Source: a virus
DNA: 33,078 nt
Reading direction: 5' to 3' (one strand)
IMG/VR virus record: IMGVR_UViG_3300034283_000503
Span: 1-33,078 of that record
This document shows positions 20,301 through 26,898 of this stretch, in pieces. Positions within the stretch are counted from its first letter, which is position 1; every line of letters begins with the position of its first letter. The notes beneath the pieces were generated by a model. That model searched no databases. It was not told the origin of the DNA and saw only the letters and a list, made by a program, of their open reading frames with translations. The position numbers and the translations under genes were made by a program.

Positions 20301-23300
20301 AAATTATCTCAATTAGTACAAAATACTTATTGGTGTACAAAAACAAACGCGTTAGAACAATTAAGAGGCGGTGATTTTTACGTTTTTGTTACAGAAGACG
20401 GTGAAAAGAAATTTTTACCAAAAATTGCTGTAAGGATGGATGATAATAAAGTTGGAGAGGTAAGAGGTAATGCTTCTTCTGCACAAGACTTAGAAGCAAA
20501 TATGTTACCCGTTGCCGATAAATTCTTAAAAGAAAATATACCAAATAATAGTGGGAAAAAGTGGTTAGAGTCTATTGCATATAATACTAAAGTAGAAAAG
20601 TTTACTAAAAAAATTCAAGATGTTAATATATCTAAGAATGATATACTTGAATATTTAGATATAGTAAAAGATGTTTATAAATATTCTGTTGACCGTGGAG
20701 AAAATGGTTTAGTAACCACATTAAAATCAATATATAAAGATAAAATTAATAATAATAAATTTACTGAAGATTTAAAAGGTAAAATTGAATTAGACGGACA
20801 AAATATTAATGAAAATACTGAAATATTATTTGGTGATTTTGATGGTAACTTTGATGATTTAACAAAAGCTAAAAATTTACAAGTTATTATAGGTAACCTA
20901 AACCTTCTTAATTCTAAAGCTAAATCATTAGGTAATATAGAATATGTTGATGGTTATGCTTCATTTAGGAGTTCAAGTTTAAAATCATTAGGAAAATTAA
21001 AAAGAATTAATGGAAATGCTTTTTTTGAGTATTCAAATTTAGAAGATTTAGGAGACTTAGAAACTATTGGTGGTACTGTTAATATTGATAATTCAAAAAT
21101 TAAATCATTAGGTAAATTAAAAAGTATTAAAGGAAGTATTAATTTTTCACAGTCCAATATAGAAGACTTAGGTGATTTAGAATATATTGGATATGATGGT
21201 AATTTTAGAAATTCTAAAATTAAATCATTAGGTAAACTAAAAAGCATTGGTGGGTCTGCAACTTTTGAAGATTCTGAAATTAAATCATTAGATAATTTAG
21301 AAACTATTGGTAATACGGCTTATTTTGAAAATTCTAATGTAGAAGACTTAGGCAATTTAGAATATGTTGGAAGACATCTTTTTATTTCAAACACTAAAAT
21401 TAAATCATTAGGGAAATTAAAAATGATTGATGGTGATGGTAGTTTTGAAAATTCTAATTTAGAAGACTTAGGTGATTTAGAAACTATTAGTGGTAGTATT
21501 ATTTTTAGAAATTCTAAAGTTAAATCATTAAGTAATTTAAAATATATTGGTGGTTTGGCTAATTTTAAAGATTCTGATATAGAAGACTTAGGTAGTTTAA
21601 AAACTATTAATTCTTCTGCAAGTTTTGAAAATTCAAAAATTAAATCATTAGGTAATTTAGAATATATTGGTAATAATGCTCGCTTTAGTAATTCTGATGT
21701 AGAAGATTTAGGTAGTTTAAAAACTATTGGAACTGATGCAAGTTTTGATAATTCTAAAATTAAAAATTTAGGTAATTTAGAGACTATTGGTGGTGATGCT
21801 GAATTTAGAAACTCTAATGTAGAAGACTTAGGTAAATTAAAAACAATTGGGTTCGATGCATTTTTTAATGATTCTAAAATCAAATCATTAGGTAATTTAG
21901 AGACTATTAGTGGTTCGGCTAATTTTCAAAAATCTAATGTAGAAGACTTAGGTAAATTAGAAAGTATTGGAGAAGATGCATTTTTTAATAATTCTAAAAT
22001 TAAAAATTTAGGTAATTTAAAAAGAATTGGGTTTAATGGTTATTTTAAAGACTCTAATATTGAAGATTTAGGTAAATTAGAATATATTGGACACGATTTT
22101 TTTAGTGACAATCCTATATTAGAAGAACAAGCTCGCAATATTAAAGAAAAACAATCACCTATATCAAGGGCTCAATTAACAGACCCAATTACTAAGGTTG
22201 TTAAAGAAGCAAGAGCTCAAGGATTTTCTGAGGAAGCCATTAAATTATTCTTAGAAGGTGAAGGTGTACCTGCATCTAAAATTAAAAGTGCTATGTCTCC
22301 CGAGACTCCTGCATCTGCAAGAGTAAAAATATCTGAGAAGTTATCTCAAGGATTTGACAGGATGATGGGTGAAGTTGAGGGCATCATAGAGAAGTCTAAG
22401 AAACGTAATGTAGACCAAGCAAAGATAACCGAGAACGTAATTAGTTACGTGATGGGCTCTAAGGTTTACGAGAACGCCACAGACGTACAACGCGAAAAAA
22501 TTATTCGCGATATTAAGACTAAGTTTGGTATAAACCTAAAGTCTGCTCCAAGCGTAGCGAAGTTATTTGGTACACTAAAAGATGTTAAGAAGTTTACGCT
22601 AACCGAAAAACAACTTTATATCAAGCGTCTTAAAGACCTACAAGAGGGAGCAAAGACAGCAGTCGCAGCTACAAAACAAGCAGCTATATTAATGTCTCAA
22701 GAAATTAAAGCGCTTGTAAAGTCTGGTAATATTACAGCAAGACAGGGAGGTTTTATTATAAGCAAATTTGCTAAGGTAAATATGTTAAGCCCTAAATCTG
22801 TGTCAAGATTTGTTGACTATATGGGTAAGGTATTTGCAGATGCAGAGTACGGTGCTCAGTTAAAAACAGCAAGTGGTCTTAAAGCAGATATTAAAAAACT
22901 ATCTAAGAATAAAGATAAGAACGCAGACTTTAGAAAGTTAGCGGAAGAGTTTATAAATATTGACCCATCAATGGTGGACGATATTTATGCGTACAATGAG
23001 ATGGCTTCTCAGATTAAAAGTTCTGTAAAGGGCTCTACATTAAGAGGCGAGAAAGTTAAATTCTCTGAAGTTGTTAGCATTCAGGATGCTACAAGATATA
23101 TTAGTGATACGTTAAGAGTTCAAGATAAAAAAATCTTAGAAGAGCAAAGAGCAGAGGTACAGGAGTTGATGGATATTGATGCATCAGATATGACTCCTGA
23201 ACAATTAAGAGATTTATTAGAAGGCGAAGGCGAAGCTAAATTAACAAAGTATAACGAGTCAATTGTAAGAAGTCTTTTAAATAAAGCATTCAAGGCTTAC

Positions 23301-26300
23301 TCAGGAGTAATAAATGAGATATTAAAGACAAATTACGATGCGTTCTATACAGGAGAAAAGGTTGAGCTTTCTAAAAACCAAAAGAGTTTAATCAAGCAGT
23401 TTATGGATATGGACTTAACTGTTCTTACTCCTAAAGAATCTCTTCAAGCTGTAGATGCTCTTGCTAACTTTATTCAAAACCAATCTACTGCAAAAATGCA
23501 GACGGTTGTTTCTGACTATACTGGTAGATTAAACGCGCGTAAGTTAGCAAAATCAGGTATTAAGGCTCAACCTTTAATGAAGTATAAGTTAAAAGGGTTT
23601 GGTAGATTCTTAGCAGAACAGACCACTACACTACCTATCCTATTTGAAAAAATGTTCAAAGGGTTTAATAGGTCGGGTGAAGTAATGGATATGATGGGTG
23701 TTACTAAACTTATCAACGGTAAGTCTCTTGCTCAGAACCAATCAAATATGATTGTTAATGATTATGTAAAACAATTATTTAATAAGAAAGCTAACGATAA
23801 GGCATTTAATACTGAATATAATGACGTAGAGAGAGGTATGGCTTCCTTTATGATGAGGAATGTTATTGGTACTGAGCAGCAAATGAAAGTAGACTTTAAA
23901 AGAAGAAAAGATTTACTTAAAGAATCTATTGAAGTTTTATCTAAAGGTAACGACGTAGAAAAACAAAAATCTGAGTTATACCAAAAAGCATACAATAAGA
24001 TTGTAGCAGATGCTAATAATATCCAAGAAATAAAAAACAAAACTGACAAGACTAACTTAGAGGCTATTGATTTTTGGATGAACGAGTGGGCTAATATATA
24101 CCAAGAGTTATCTGACGTATCTGAGAATATATATAATAAAATATTAGAAAAAGATATTAATTATAGTAGCCCTGATAGATTTGCAAAAATAAGCTCTGAT
24201 ACAGGTAAAGTTGAGTTATTAAAAAATAATGAGTCTGCATTCCATAATAATAATGGTACCATCTACAAAGAATCAGCAGGTGTATTAATGAAGGCAGAAA
24301 AACCTTCAAAATTACCTAAAAATAAAAAGAATAACAAAGTTAAATCTTATATTGAGCTATCTTTTGATAAGAACAATTCAAATGCAATGTACGATGCTCT
24401 TGTTGATATAAAAACTGCAGCACCTATCAGACAAATAGAGGCATTTGAAAACTCAGAAGATTTTGAAAAGATTGTACCTACAGCTGACGATGCTAAAATA
24501 TTAAAAGATAGAGTTGAATTATATATAAGGAACATTAGAAATAAAAATCCTTACTCAGACGACCAATTCTCTAAGGCTGTTAGAAGTTTAAATAGACTTG
24601 CAGCTTTTGGTGTAGGTCAGGCTTTAGCTGGATTTAGTCAGCCTATTAAGCAGATGGTTCCTGTACTTACCAATACATTAATTAATGCGGGTAGCATAGA
24701 TATAATGAGTGGTTTTGATGCAGCTAAACAAAAGTTTATGAGCGAGTCAGGATATGGTATCGCAAATAGAGGTGTTGAATCTCAGGCTCAAATTGAATCT
24801 CTTAATAAATTAATTAACACTGCACCTACAGGTAATTTTGACAAGGCAATAAAATGGATTGAACAAAGAAATCAAGATTACTTACAGTTCTTCTTAGTTA
24901 ACCCTGACGTATTTATAGCAAGAGCATCTTGGATGTCTTACTACGAAAAGTCTTTAAAGGAACAAGGAGTAGACCCTAACGGTGTTGACTATAATACTCA
25001 CGAGTTAAATGAAAAGGCGGCAAACTACGCTCAACGTATGGTTGATAGGCAGCAAAATATATCTGATATAGATTTGTCAGGTAAGTTATTTGCAAGCAAG
25101 GAATCAGCTAATCAAGTTCTTGTAAAAATGTTAATGCCATTTGCAAGTTTTAGAATGAACCAATCGGCAAGATTAGGTGCAGACCTTGCAACGTTGGCTG
25201 ACAAGACTGCAACTGCAGAAGATAAGAAAATCGCCACTAAATCTCTCACAGGTTTCGGAGTCGAGTTAGCTACATTTAAAATTATTAGTGCAGGTATCGC
25301 TATCACATTAGGTACATTAACTAAGTGGGGAATGGGAGAAGATGAGGACGAAGAAGAAAAAGATAAGCGTATCAACAATGTAATTAAGGGTCAGTGGACT
25401 GGTACAATTACAGATATTATATCTCCACTTCCTGTTGTAGATAAACCAATTCAAGCGGCAGTAGAAACAGTTTCCACTTTATTAGAAGAAGGAACAGGAC
25501 TTCCTTTATCTACTTTTGGTGTAAACAAATCTGATTGGACATCTAACTTAGGTACGTTTGGTATATCAGCGCAAAGAGCTACGGAGCTTTATGATATGAG
25601 TATGTTAGCGGCAACAGGAGAGTACACTGATGACTTTAATAAGAAGAAGACTATCTCAAGTGAAAGACAAGAACAAATAACATATTTGTTGCCATTTGCA
25701 ATGCTATCAAATATGGGTCTTGCTCCTTCGGAGGTAAACACAGTGGTTAAGAATGCTGTTAAGTATGCTAAGAAGAATACAAAGTCGACTGCTGAGAAAG
25801 CTCAGGCTAAAGAAAATAAAGAGGAGAGAGAGTCTACTAAGCAAGAAAAGATTAACGCACTTAAAAGTATCATCGAGGAATCTAATGATGAAGCCATCAT
25901 TAAACAGGCACGAGAAAAGATTGATGAGGTAGATGCAGATAGCGAAGAGAAGAAAGCAATTAAGCAAGAGAACGCTCAAGAGAAGCAAGCAAAGAAAAAG
26001 TTACTGGTAGACACTGAAACGGGTGAGGAGTACGATACTGAGTCGGACTTAAAGAGATATAATAAAAATTTGTGGGAACAAAACTTTGGTGAGGGGTCTG
26101 ATTGGTACGAAAGTCACAAGGAAGAAAAAGAGGTAGAGAGTCTTCTTAGAAAGAAAGTTCAACAGATGAAGGACGAGAAGATGAATTATACAGGAAGAAA
26201 CTCTGACGGTAGCAAGAAAAGATTTGGGGCAAGCGGAACAAAGAAAACTCAAAGGTTTGGAGCAAGCGGTAAGGGTAAAGTTAAAAGATTTGGTTCTTAG
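14349..26300 (+). CDS. Giant 3983-residue polyvalent/ejection protein
   Basis: One uninterrupted frame encodes many modules. Residues 8-59 hold a duplicated motif (LFxxxGYxxSIxDxK). Residues ~282-480 are Gly/Ala-rich and membrane-like. A charged coiled region follows to ~640, then an unknown domain (~705-925) and a GNAT domain (~950-1071) between homologous linkers. A zincin peptidase with HEIFH at 1204-1208 and a likely third ligand Glu1260 comes next. After it are a WMADQLGRG domain (~1389-1530), a PcfJ-like domain with Trp1995-Cys1996, twenty 20-residue repeats (2178-2577), a long helical region (~2600-3900) and a basic tail with three RFGAS-type motifs. The motif I-S-[KR]-[AS]-Q recurs at 1347, 1727, 1748 and 2605. 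Phage polyvalent proteins are known to combine such domains and to be delivered with DNA. Its place after two ejection-type genes suggests that here. Injection and proteolytic splitting are inference. Confidence 0.8.
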   Translation: MNEQAIQDSYNLFVKQGYKKSIDDFKQLISTNPDALNDSFGLFQKEGYNKSIEDYKNLMGVGAQPTLKKKEPTTTASTLEDTSSGLSSEQNLNPFAKNTVGIPQPAPTKTVAPQQAIKPMAEATSVPAIDVTEKAPMVPAIDVETQKLITDEKNISTITEDDDWYSDKLKTVSFLADKIQYLNPTAAAVFPATTKGAVKFLDNTFRAIDQGQRQGSIVAPATTMEALGKNTSSETIQKYIRATKDVERFGPSKDMQAFSKTYQDEGESTFGVIKGLVENPQVLPELVISSLSTMANLPTVAAGAAVVGGAATAGFVGGAGVGAIPAALASMPYAMGTMSAVLENGLTFGELLQEELTKRNLPFTEEGVRKVLEDEKALSSIRIRSVSRGAIIGVIDVLTARVAGKVGAKLLGNTAASKIKAGGAAVGIEMVGGSGGEATARAAIGQKMDKAEIILEGISEAPMAIPSLYAEVLKKPTFKINGEAVTEQTVKEIVENGSGAELATIKFEIKNDNVGYNKIIQDKVVTNSIKEDVKSANPDLNEPSLNAITELEKQLQNIEGNKTQTGKDKAAALRQEIKNIQENQLQEEVKAEVITEEKPKEYIYYERDGKYFKKLGQDGEEQGITKTTYNFETKKIAEKAALETTKPKEDAIQEPSTDESLLRGEQPEVGLPKMGEGNVQPKGTTTGTTEVVNAQPKKEVDDRPIAERQAEAESKIKLTDVFEGAGEYSKLGGSDRAAVPVSHSENNGIEILEYAHPKTGSIDLVVTAKSDNDFVSFYRIYENGKATNKWSSKFENQSRNKEDFKTMISSVQSLLPEGHEYTETTSISTDGLRVWNQQLNRGYELQYDKNGNLITEKVAINGDAIVNNLDIEVNKGNFDNIKVKSEEEFQKVKERLLPYLNKIGLNEENVYFTEGTVKIDLPVLKKQSQVTTAGTTEVTPAQPQEEVKAKTELFFDDADVIFPNDDIRGGYAVTNEDGKQIGRVKMSKVDDNIVKIDEVVSEQRGERTGNGSAIMKMVTDNADKNNVILTLTPNLIGDLKAKGFETPKQLQNFYEKFGFVKDSGRATMTRNPISQPTTEVSLKTPEQEVTKLKELFGKKEATTDSGISVSDKTTVNNIKTKLADKAKTKIIESAQRGLTTLKSVLPNFDIIIHDNEGSYNAAMETLNGTQSSKGNFQAYETADGGYSGRIDINLDRADGRTVAHEIFHGVMLQAFGENPKLFKSFKDRISKVLKDSTNKQLIEFANLYDGDVTYEEYLAELGGILEQQEETISPSTLQKIAAIINEFVSKITNGTLKPFEDIKNTKDIVDFFNTISESIRKGEEINTALFQAMQEGASINIGEPSTISRSQKGTKVKFSKTPLPLSFVTEADKININKLIDDIIAKNQKVWFWMADQLGRGNYYDTVIKGEHYLDAGPSFALDPINRDKGVLWASGLSEKTLSDQIAKADYIFFISGSAEKAKLFNKRVLDLVAERINKKSNFKKFKAAMNGFKKETVELNTIKNALSNVNSFEELANSTKRKEFLISINEIGNLKTTPEGSLKELLNSFNAFVDYNELRDGFYRDNNFTQNDIMLVGKPTKVGGKAPHSTYENAILGEVVGVPDTKIDSWDIMPQNVKDAYTKGNKFIDSKTGKEKVRGELSIAQKAKVIAAETGVVRELKSKSQLSADANARLLGMNDKGFFTKGDLASIRNSMARYGYGVKEAKNGNYFLTDDKGKFIMPSKTISKAQKTQAEVEQMQQTIPVPISKAQKGLINLTENDVLKYKRVGIDDKRTAQAMNQIGLSGVKFNKEEVDKKIKEEFRILLKDADLYVMNEDSPAVTEAIKFDISILKRQGASLAAIERYKAALDENSDVRAQFIQKFINVQKETLSQWENYLTQSNYSDGFKYIILDAVLTHNYDANTKEYKKRNNKTIRNFTPFDAGTLASIYDSESKNLLKDYVEVQEENIINIVNSNFMLSTKEGKWLKFNGGYNGKDLTVTANKLSQLVQNTYWCTKTNALEQLRGGDFYVFVTEDGEKKFLPKIAVRMDDNKVGEVRGNASSAQDLEANMLPVADKFLKENIPNNSGKKWLESIAYNTKVEKFTKKIQDVNISKNDILEYLDIVKDVYKYSVDRGENGLVTTLKSIYKDKINNNKFTEDLKGKIELDGQNINENTEILFGDFDGNFDDLTKAKNLQVIIGNLNLLNSKAKSLGNIEYVDGYASFRSSSLKSLGKLKRINGNAFFEYSNLEDLGDLETIGGTVNIDNSKIKSLGKLKSIKGSINFSQSNIEDLGDLEYIGYDGNFRNSKIKSLGKLKSIGGSATFEDSEIKSLDNLETIGNTAYFENSNVEDLGNLEYVGRHLFISNTKIKSLGKLKMIDGDGSFENSNLEDLGDLETISGSIIFRNSKVKSLSNLKYIGGLANFKDSDIEDLGSLKTINSSASFENSKIKSLGNLEYIGNNARFSNSDVEDLGSLKTIGTDASFDNSKIKNLGNLETIGGDAEFRNSNVEDLGKLKTIGFDAFFNDSKIKSLGNLETISGSANFQKSNVEDLGKLESIGEDAFFNNSKIKNLGNLKRIGFNGYFKDSNIEDLGKLEYIGHDFFSDNPILEEQARNIKEKQSPISRAQLTDPITKVVKEARAQGFSEEAIKLFLEGEGVPASKIKSAMSPETPASARVKISEKLSQGFDRMMGEVEGIIEKSKKRNVDQAKITENVISYVMGSKVYENATDVQREKIIRDIKTKFGINLKSAPSVAKLFGTLKDVKKFTLTEKQLYIKRLKDLQEGAKTAVAATKQAAILMSQEIKALVKSGNITARQGGFIISKFAKVNMLSPKSVSRFVDYMGKVFADAEYGAQLKTASGLKADIKKLSKNKDKNADFRKLAEEFINIDPSMVDDIYAYNEMASQIKSSVKGSTLRGEKVKFSEVVSIQDATRYISDTLRVQDKKILEEQRAEVQELMDIDASDMTPEQLRDLLEGEGEAKLTKYNESIVRSLLNKAFKAYSGVINEILKTNYDAFYTGEKVELSKNQKSLIKQFMDMDLTVLTPKESLQAVDALANFIQNQSTAKMQTVVSDYTGRLNARKLAKSGIKAQPLMKYKLKGFGRFLAEQTTTLPILFEKMFKGFNRSGEVMDMMGVTKLINGKSLAQNQSNMIVNDYVKQLFNKKANDKAFNTEYNDVERGMASFMMRNVIGTEQQMKVDFKRRKDLLKESIEVLSKGNDVEKQKSELYQKAYNKIVADANNIQEIKNKTDKTNLEAIDFWMNEWANIYQELSDVSENIYNKILEKDINYSSPDRFAKISSDTGKVELLKNNESAFHNNNGTIYKESAGVLMKAEKPSKLPKNKKNNKVKSYIELSFDKNNSNAMYDALVDIKTAAPIRQIEAFENSEDFEKIVPTADDAKILKDRVELYIRNIRNKNPYSDDQFSKAVRSLNRLAAFGVGQALAGFSQPIKQMVPVLTNTLINAGSIDIMSGFDAAKQKFMSESGYGIANRGVESQAQIESLNKLINTAPTGNFDKAIKWIEQRNQDYLQFFLVNPDVFIARASWMSYYEKSLKEQGVDPNGVDYNTHELNEKAANYAQRMVDRQQNISDIDLSGKLFASKESANQVLVKMLMPFASFRMNQSARLGADLATLADKTATAEDKKIATKSLTGFGVELATFKIISAGIAITLGTLTKWGMGEDEDEEEKDKRINNVIKGQWTGTITDIISPLPVVDKPIQAAVETVSTLLEEGTGLPLSTFGVNKSDWTSNLGTFGISAQRATELYDMSMLAATGEYTDDFNKKKTISSERQEQITYLLPFAMLSNMGLAPSEVNTVVKNAVKYAKKNTKSTAEKAQAKENKEERESTKQEKINALKSIIEESNDEAIIKQAREKIDEVDADSEEKKAIKQENAQEKQAKKKLLVDTETGEEYDTESDLKRYNKNLWEQNFGEGSDWYESHKEEKEVESLLRKKVQQMKDEKMNYTGRNSDGSKKRFGASGTKKTQRFGASGKGKVKRFGS
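15190..15790 (+). other. Membrane-like Gly/Ala-rich segment of the giant protein
   Basis: Residues ~282-480 contain long runs of Ala, Gly, Val and Ile broken by short polar stretches (AAGAAVVGGAATAGFVGGAG, then RGAIIGVIDVLTARVAGKVG, then a Gly-rich GGSGGEATARAAIG). Such segments occur in ejected proteins that insert into the host envelope. A channel-forming role is inferred. Confidence 0.5.
16397..16448 (+). repeat. Linker repeat copy 1
   Basis: This 52-base stretch is identical at 45 positions to 17138-17189, in the same codon phase. It encodes a linker of the form TTxGTTEVxxAQPxxEV. The DNA here and just upstream (from about 16325) is clearly more GC-rich than the surrounding gene, with codons such as CTG, CGC and GGC that are otherwise rare. 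Confidence 0.85.
17138..17189 (+). repeat. Linker repeat copy 2
   Basis: This is the second copy of the linker, with 45 of 52 bases shared with 16397-16448. The two copies bracket an unknown ~220-residue domain, and copy 2 directly precedes the GNAT domain. A weaker third relative (PTTEVSLKTPEQEV, about 17574-17616) closes the GNAT domain. Confidence 0.85.
17203..17562 (+). other. GNAT acetyltransferase domain inside the giant protein
   Basis: Residues ~950-1071 show a GNAT fold pattern: a beta hairpin (GYAVTNEDGKQIGRVKMSKV), a strand IDEVVSEQ leading into the acetyl-CoA loop RGERTGNGSA (1004-1013), a helix, then LTPN and the C-terminal LQNFYEKFGFVKDSGRATMT. The full pyrophosphate-binding loop suggests it is active. 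Acceptor unknown. Confidence 0.75.
17586..17601. repeat. 16-base palindrome, second copy
   Basis: GTGTCTTTAAAGACAC is identical to the core of the capsid-gene terminator (2536-2551). Here it lies inside the coding sequence, at the third linker, where it encodes part of EVSLKTP. Confidence 0.8.
17710..18345 (+). other. Zincin metallopeptidase domain inside the giant protein
   Basis: Residues ~1121-1332 include a DINLDRADGRTVAHEIFHGV segment with the zinc-binding HExxH at 1204-1208. Downstream, YEEYLAELGG supplies Glu1260 as the likely third ligand. Both His residues and the catalytic Glu1205 are intact. Phage polyvalent proteins are known to carry such domains. It may process this same protein or a host target. 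Confidence 0.7.
18500..18930 (+). other. ADQLG domain of unknown function
   Basis: Residues ~1385-1527 begin with VWFWMADQLGRGNYYD, then GPSFALDPINRDKGVLWAS, then ADYIFFISGSAEKAKLFNKR. I have an impression of similar blocks in other phage polyvalent proteins but know of no function. The pattern of short strands with Asp/Gly turns suggests an enzyme-like alpha/beta domain. Confidence 0.45.
20220..20540 (+). other. PcfJ-like domain in the giant protein
   Basis: Residues ~1958-2064 contain LSQLVQNTYWCTKTNALEQL followed by GGDFYVFVTEDG, LPKIAVRMDDNKVGEVRGN and an Asn/Ala-rich end. The Trp-Cys-Thr core followed by a short beta sheet with an N/G-rich finish is the pattern I associate with PcfJ-like proteins of conjugative elements and phages. 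Molecular role unknown. Confidence 0.5.
20880..22079 (+). repeat. Array of twenty 60-base (20-residue) solenoid repeats
   Basis: The giant gene holds twenty units of exactly 60 bases with no insertion or deletion, plus degenerate edges on both sides. The unit consensus is about [EK]xIGGxAxFxNSxφxxLGxL. Eleven units carry a basic edge (KIKSLG or close) and nine an acidic edge (VEDLG, IEDLG or LEDLG). The two types alternate strictly except for two K-K pairs, at units 1-2 and 6-7. The pattern fits a leucine-rich-repeat-like or beta-solenoid rod. Codon use inside the array is extremely AT-rich and near-uniform, suggesting recent expansion. Confidence 0.93.
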
Positions 26301-26719
26301 GTAAAGCGTATATACTTTAAAGACTTCTGCTTATCAAAGTAAGCCATCAACTCTGAATTATTGGGCGTGCCTGCACTTGGGGTGCGCCCATCAAAACTTA
26401 TAGTTCCGTTAAGATGCTCAATCCTACCATAAATAATACCATCCTCACAACACCATATAAGTGTTGGGTTTAGTCGCTTATCAATCAGCTTAATCATTTT
26501 CTTTACTGGAACAATTAACGGGTAAGCCATTCTCATTGAGCGTAATCTTGGTATAACCTCAACATACGCAATTAAGTTTTTATCCTTATCGAATATCTTA
26601 AAGTTCACATCATTAGCGTCAAGTCGTTTGAATGAACCTCCAAAAATATTTACAAATGTTGTTACGGATTTAAGTTCTCTTATTTTATCCTCATCTGTTT
26701 TAAAAGTCGTCATCATCAA
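26297..26719 (-). CDS. Conserved small protein, possibly a degenerate PD-(D/E)XK fold
   Basis: This 140-residue protein is the last gene of the minus-strand operon. A strand-turn-strand block, DVNFKIFDKDKNLIAYVEV, resembles the core of PD-(D/E)XK nucleases (Asp37 ... Glu54-x-x). The catalytic Lys position is Ile56, so if the fold is right, activity is doubtful. Later blocks PLIVPVKKMIKLIDKRLNP and WCCEDGIIYGRIEHLNGTIS look conserved. The start is one of three consecutive ATGs at 26719, 26716 and 26713, overlapping the end of the preceding gene by 14-20 bases. Its TAA stop interlocks with the TAG stop of the convergent giant gene (TTAG, 26297-26300). I recall similar proteins in Bacteroidota phage replication blocks but know of no established function. 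Confidence 0.65.
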   Translation of the reverse strand: MMMTTFKTDEDKIRELKSVTTFVNIFGGSFKRLDANDVNFKIFDKDKNLIAYVEVIPRLRSMRMAYPLIVPVKKMIKLIDKRLNPTLIWCCEDGIIYGRIEHLNGTISFDGRTPSAGTPNNSELMAYFDKQKSLKYIRFT

Positions 26720-26897
26720 CTGATTTAATAATTCCTTTCAGTTCAGTAATAATACTTCTAATATCATTCTTTACTGCATCAAACTCTCTGTCTACTAATT
26801 TCTCGTAGACAACGGTCAACGTCTTATGACAGCTGTCTATACTGAAGAAGATTCTAAACGCTCTGTCGTTCTCCTCCTTAAAGTTTTCTATACTCAT
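26700..26897 (-). CDS. Small helical protein of unknown function
   Basis: This 65-residue protein is charged and probably a helical hairpin, with FFSIDSCHKTLTVVYEKLVD in the middle and an acidic C-terminus ending SVDDDDF. The acidic tip ending in a single Phe loosely recalls SSB-type partner-binding tails, but nothing else supports that. It begins one base after the stop of the DnaA domain IV-like gene, and its own stop overlaps the next gene's start, so it belongs to the operon. No family recognised. Confidence 0.6.
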   Translation of the reverse strand: MSIENFKEENDRAFRIFFSIDSCHKTLTVVYEKLVDREFDAVKNDIRSIITELKGIIKSVDDDDF

Positions 26898-26898
26898 T

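Noticed and set aside
20954-21883. Long minus-strand open frames opposite the repeat region
   Set aside because: They are shadows of the 60-base repeats. They have no start context and no neighbours on that strand, and their translations are low-complexity Leu/Pro/Ser/Lys repeats.
20880-22079. Regular 60-base periodicity resembling a CRISPR or satellite array
   Set aside because: There are no identical repeats separated by unique spacers. The period keeps the codon phase throughout and encodes a clean 20-residue protein repeat within one long frame.
26348-26395. GC-rich inverted repeat near the end of the minus-strand operon as a terminator
   Set aside because: The stem is only about five pairs with a long loop, has no T-tract, and lies inside the coding sequence of the last gene.
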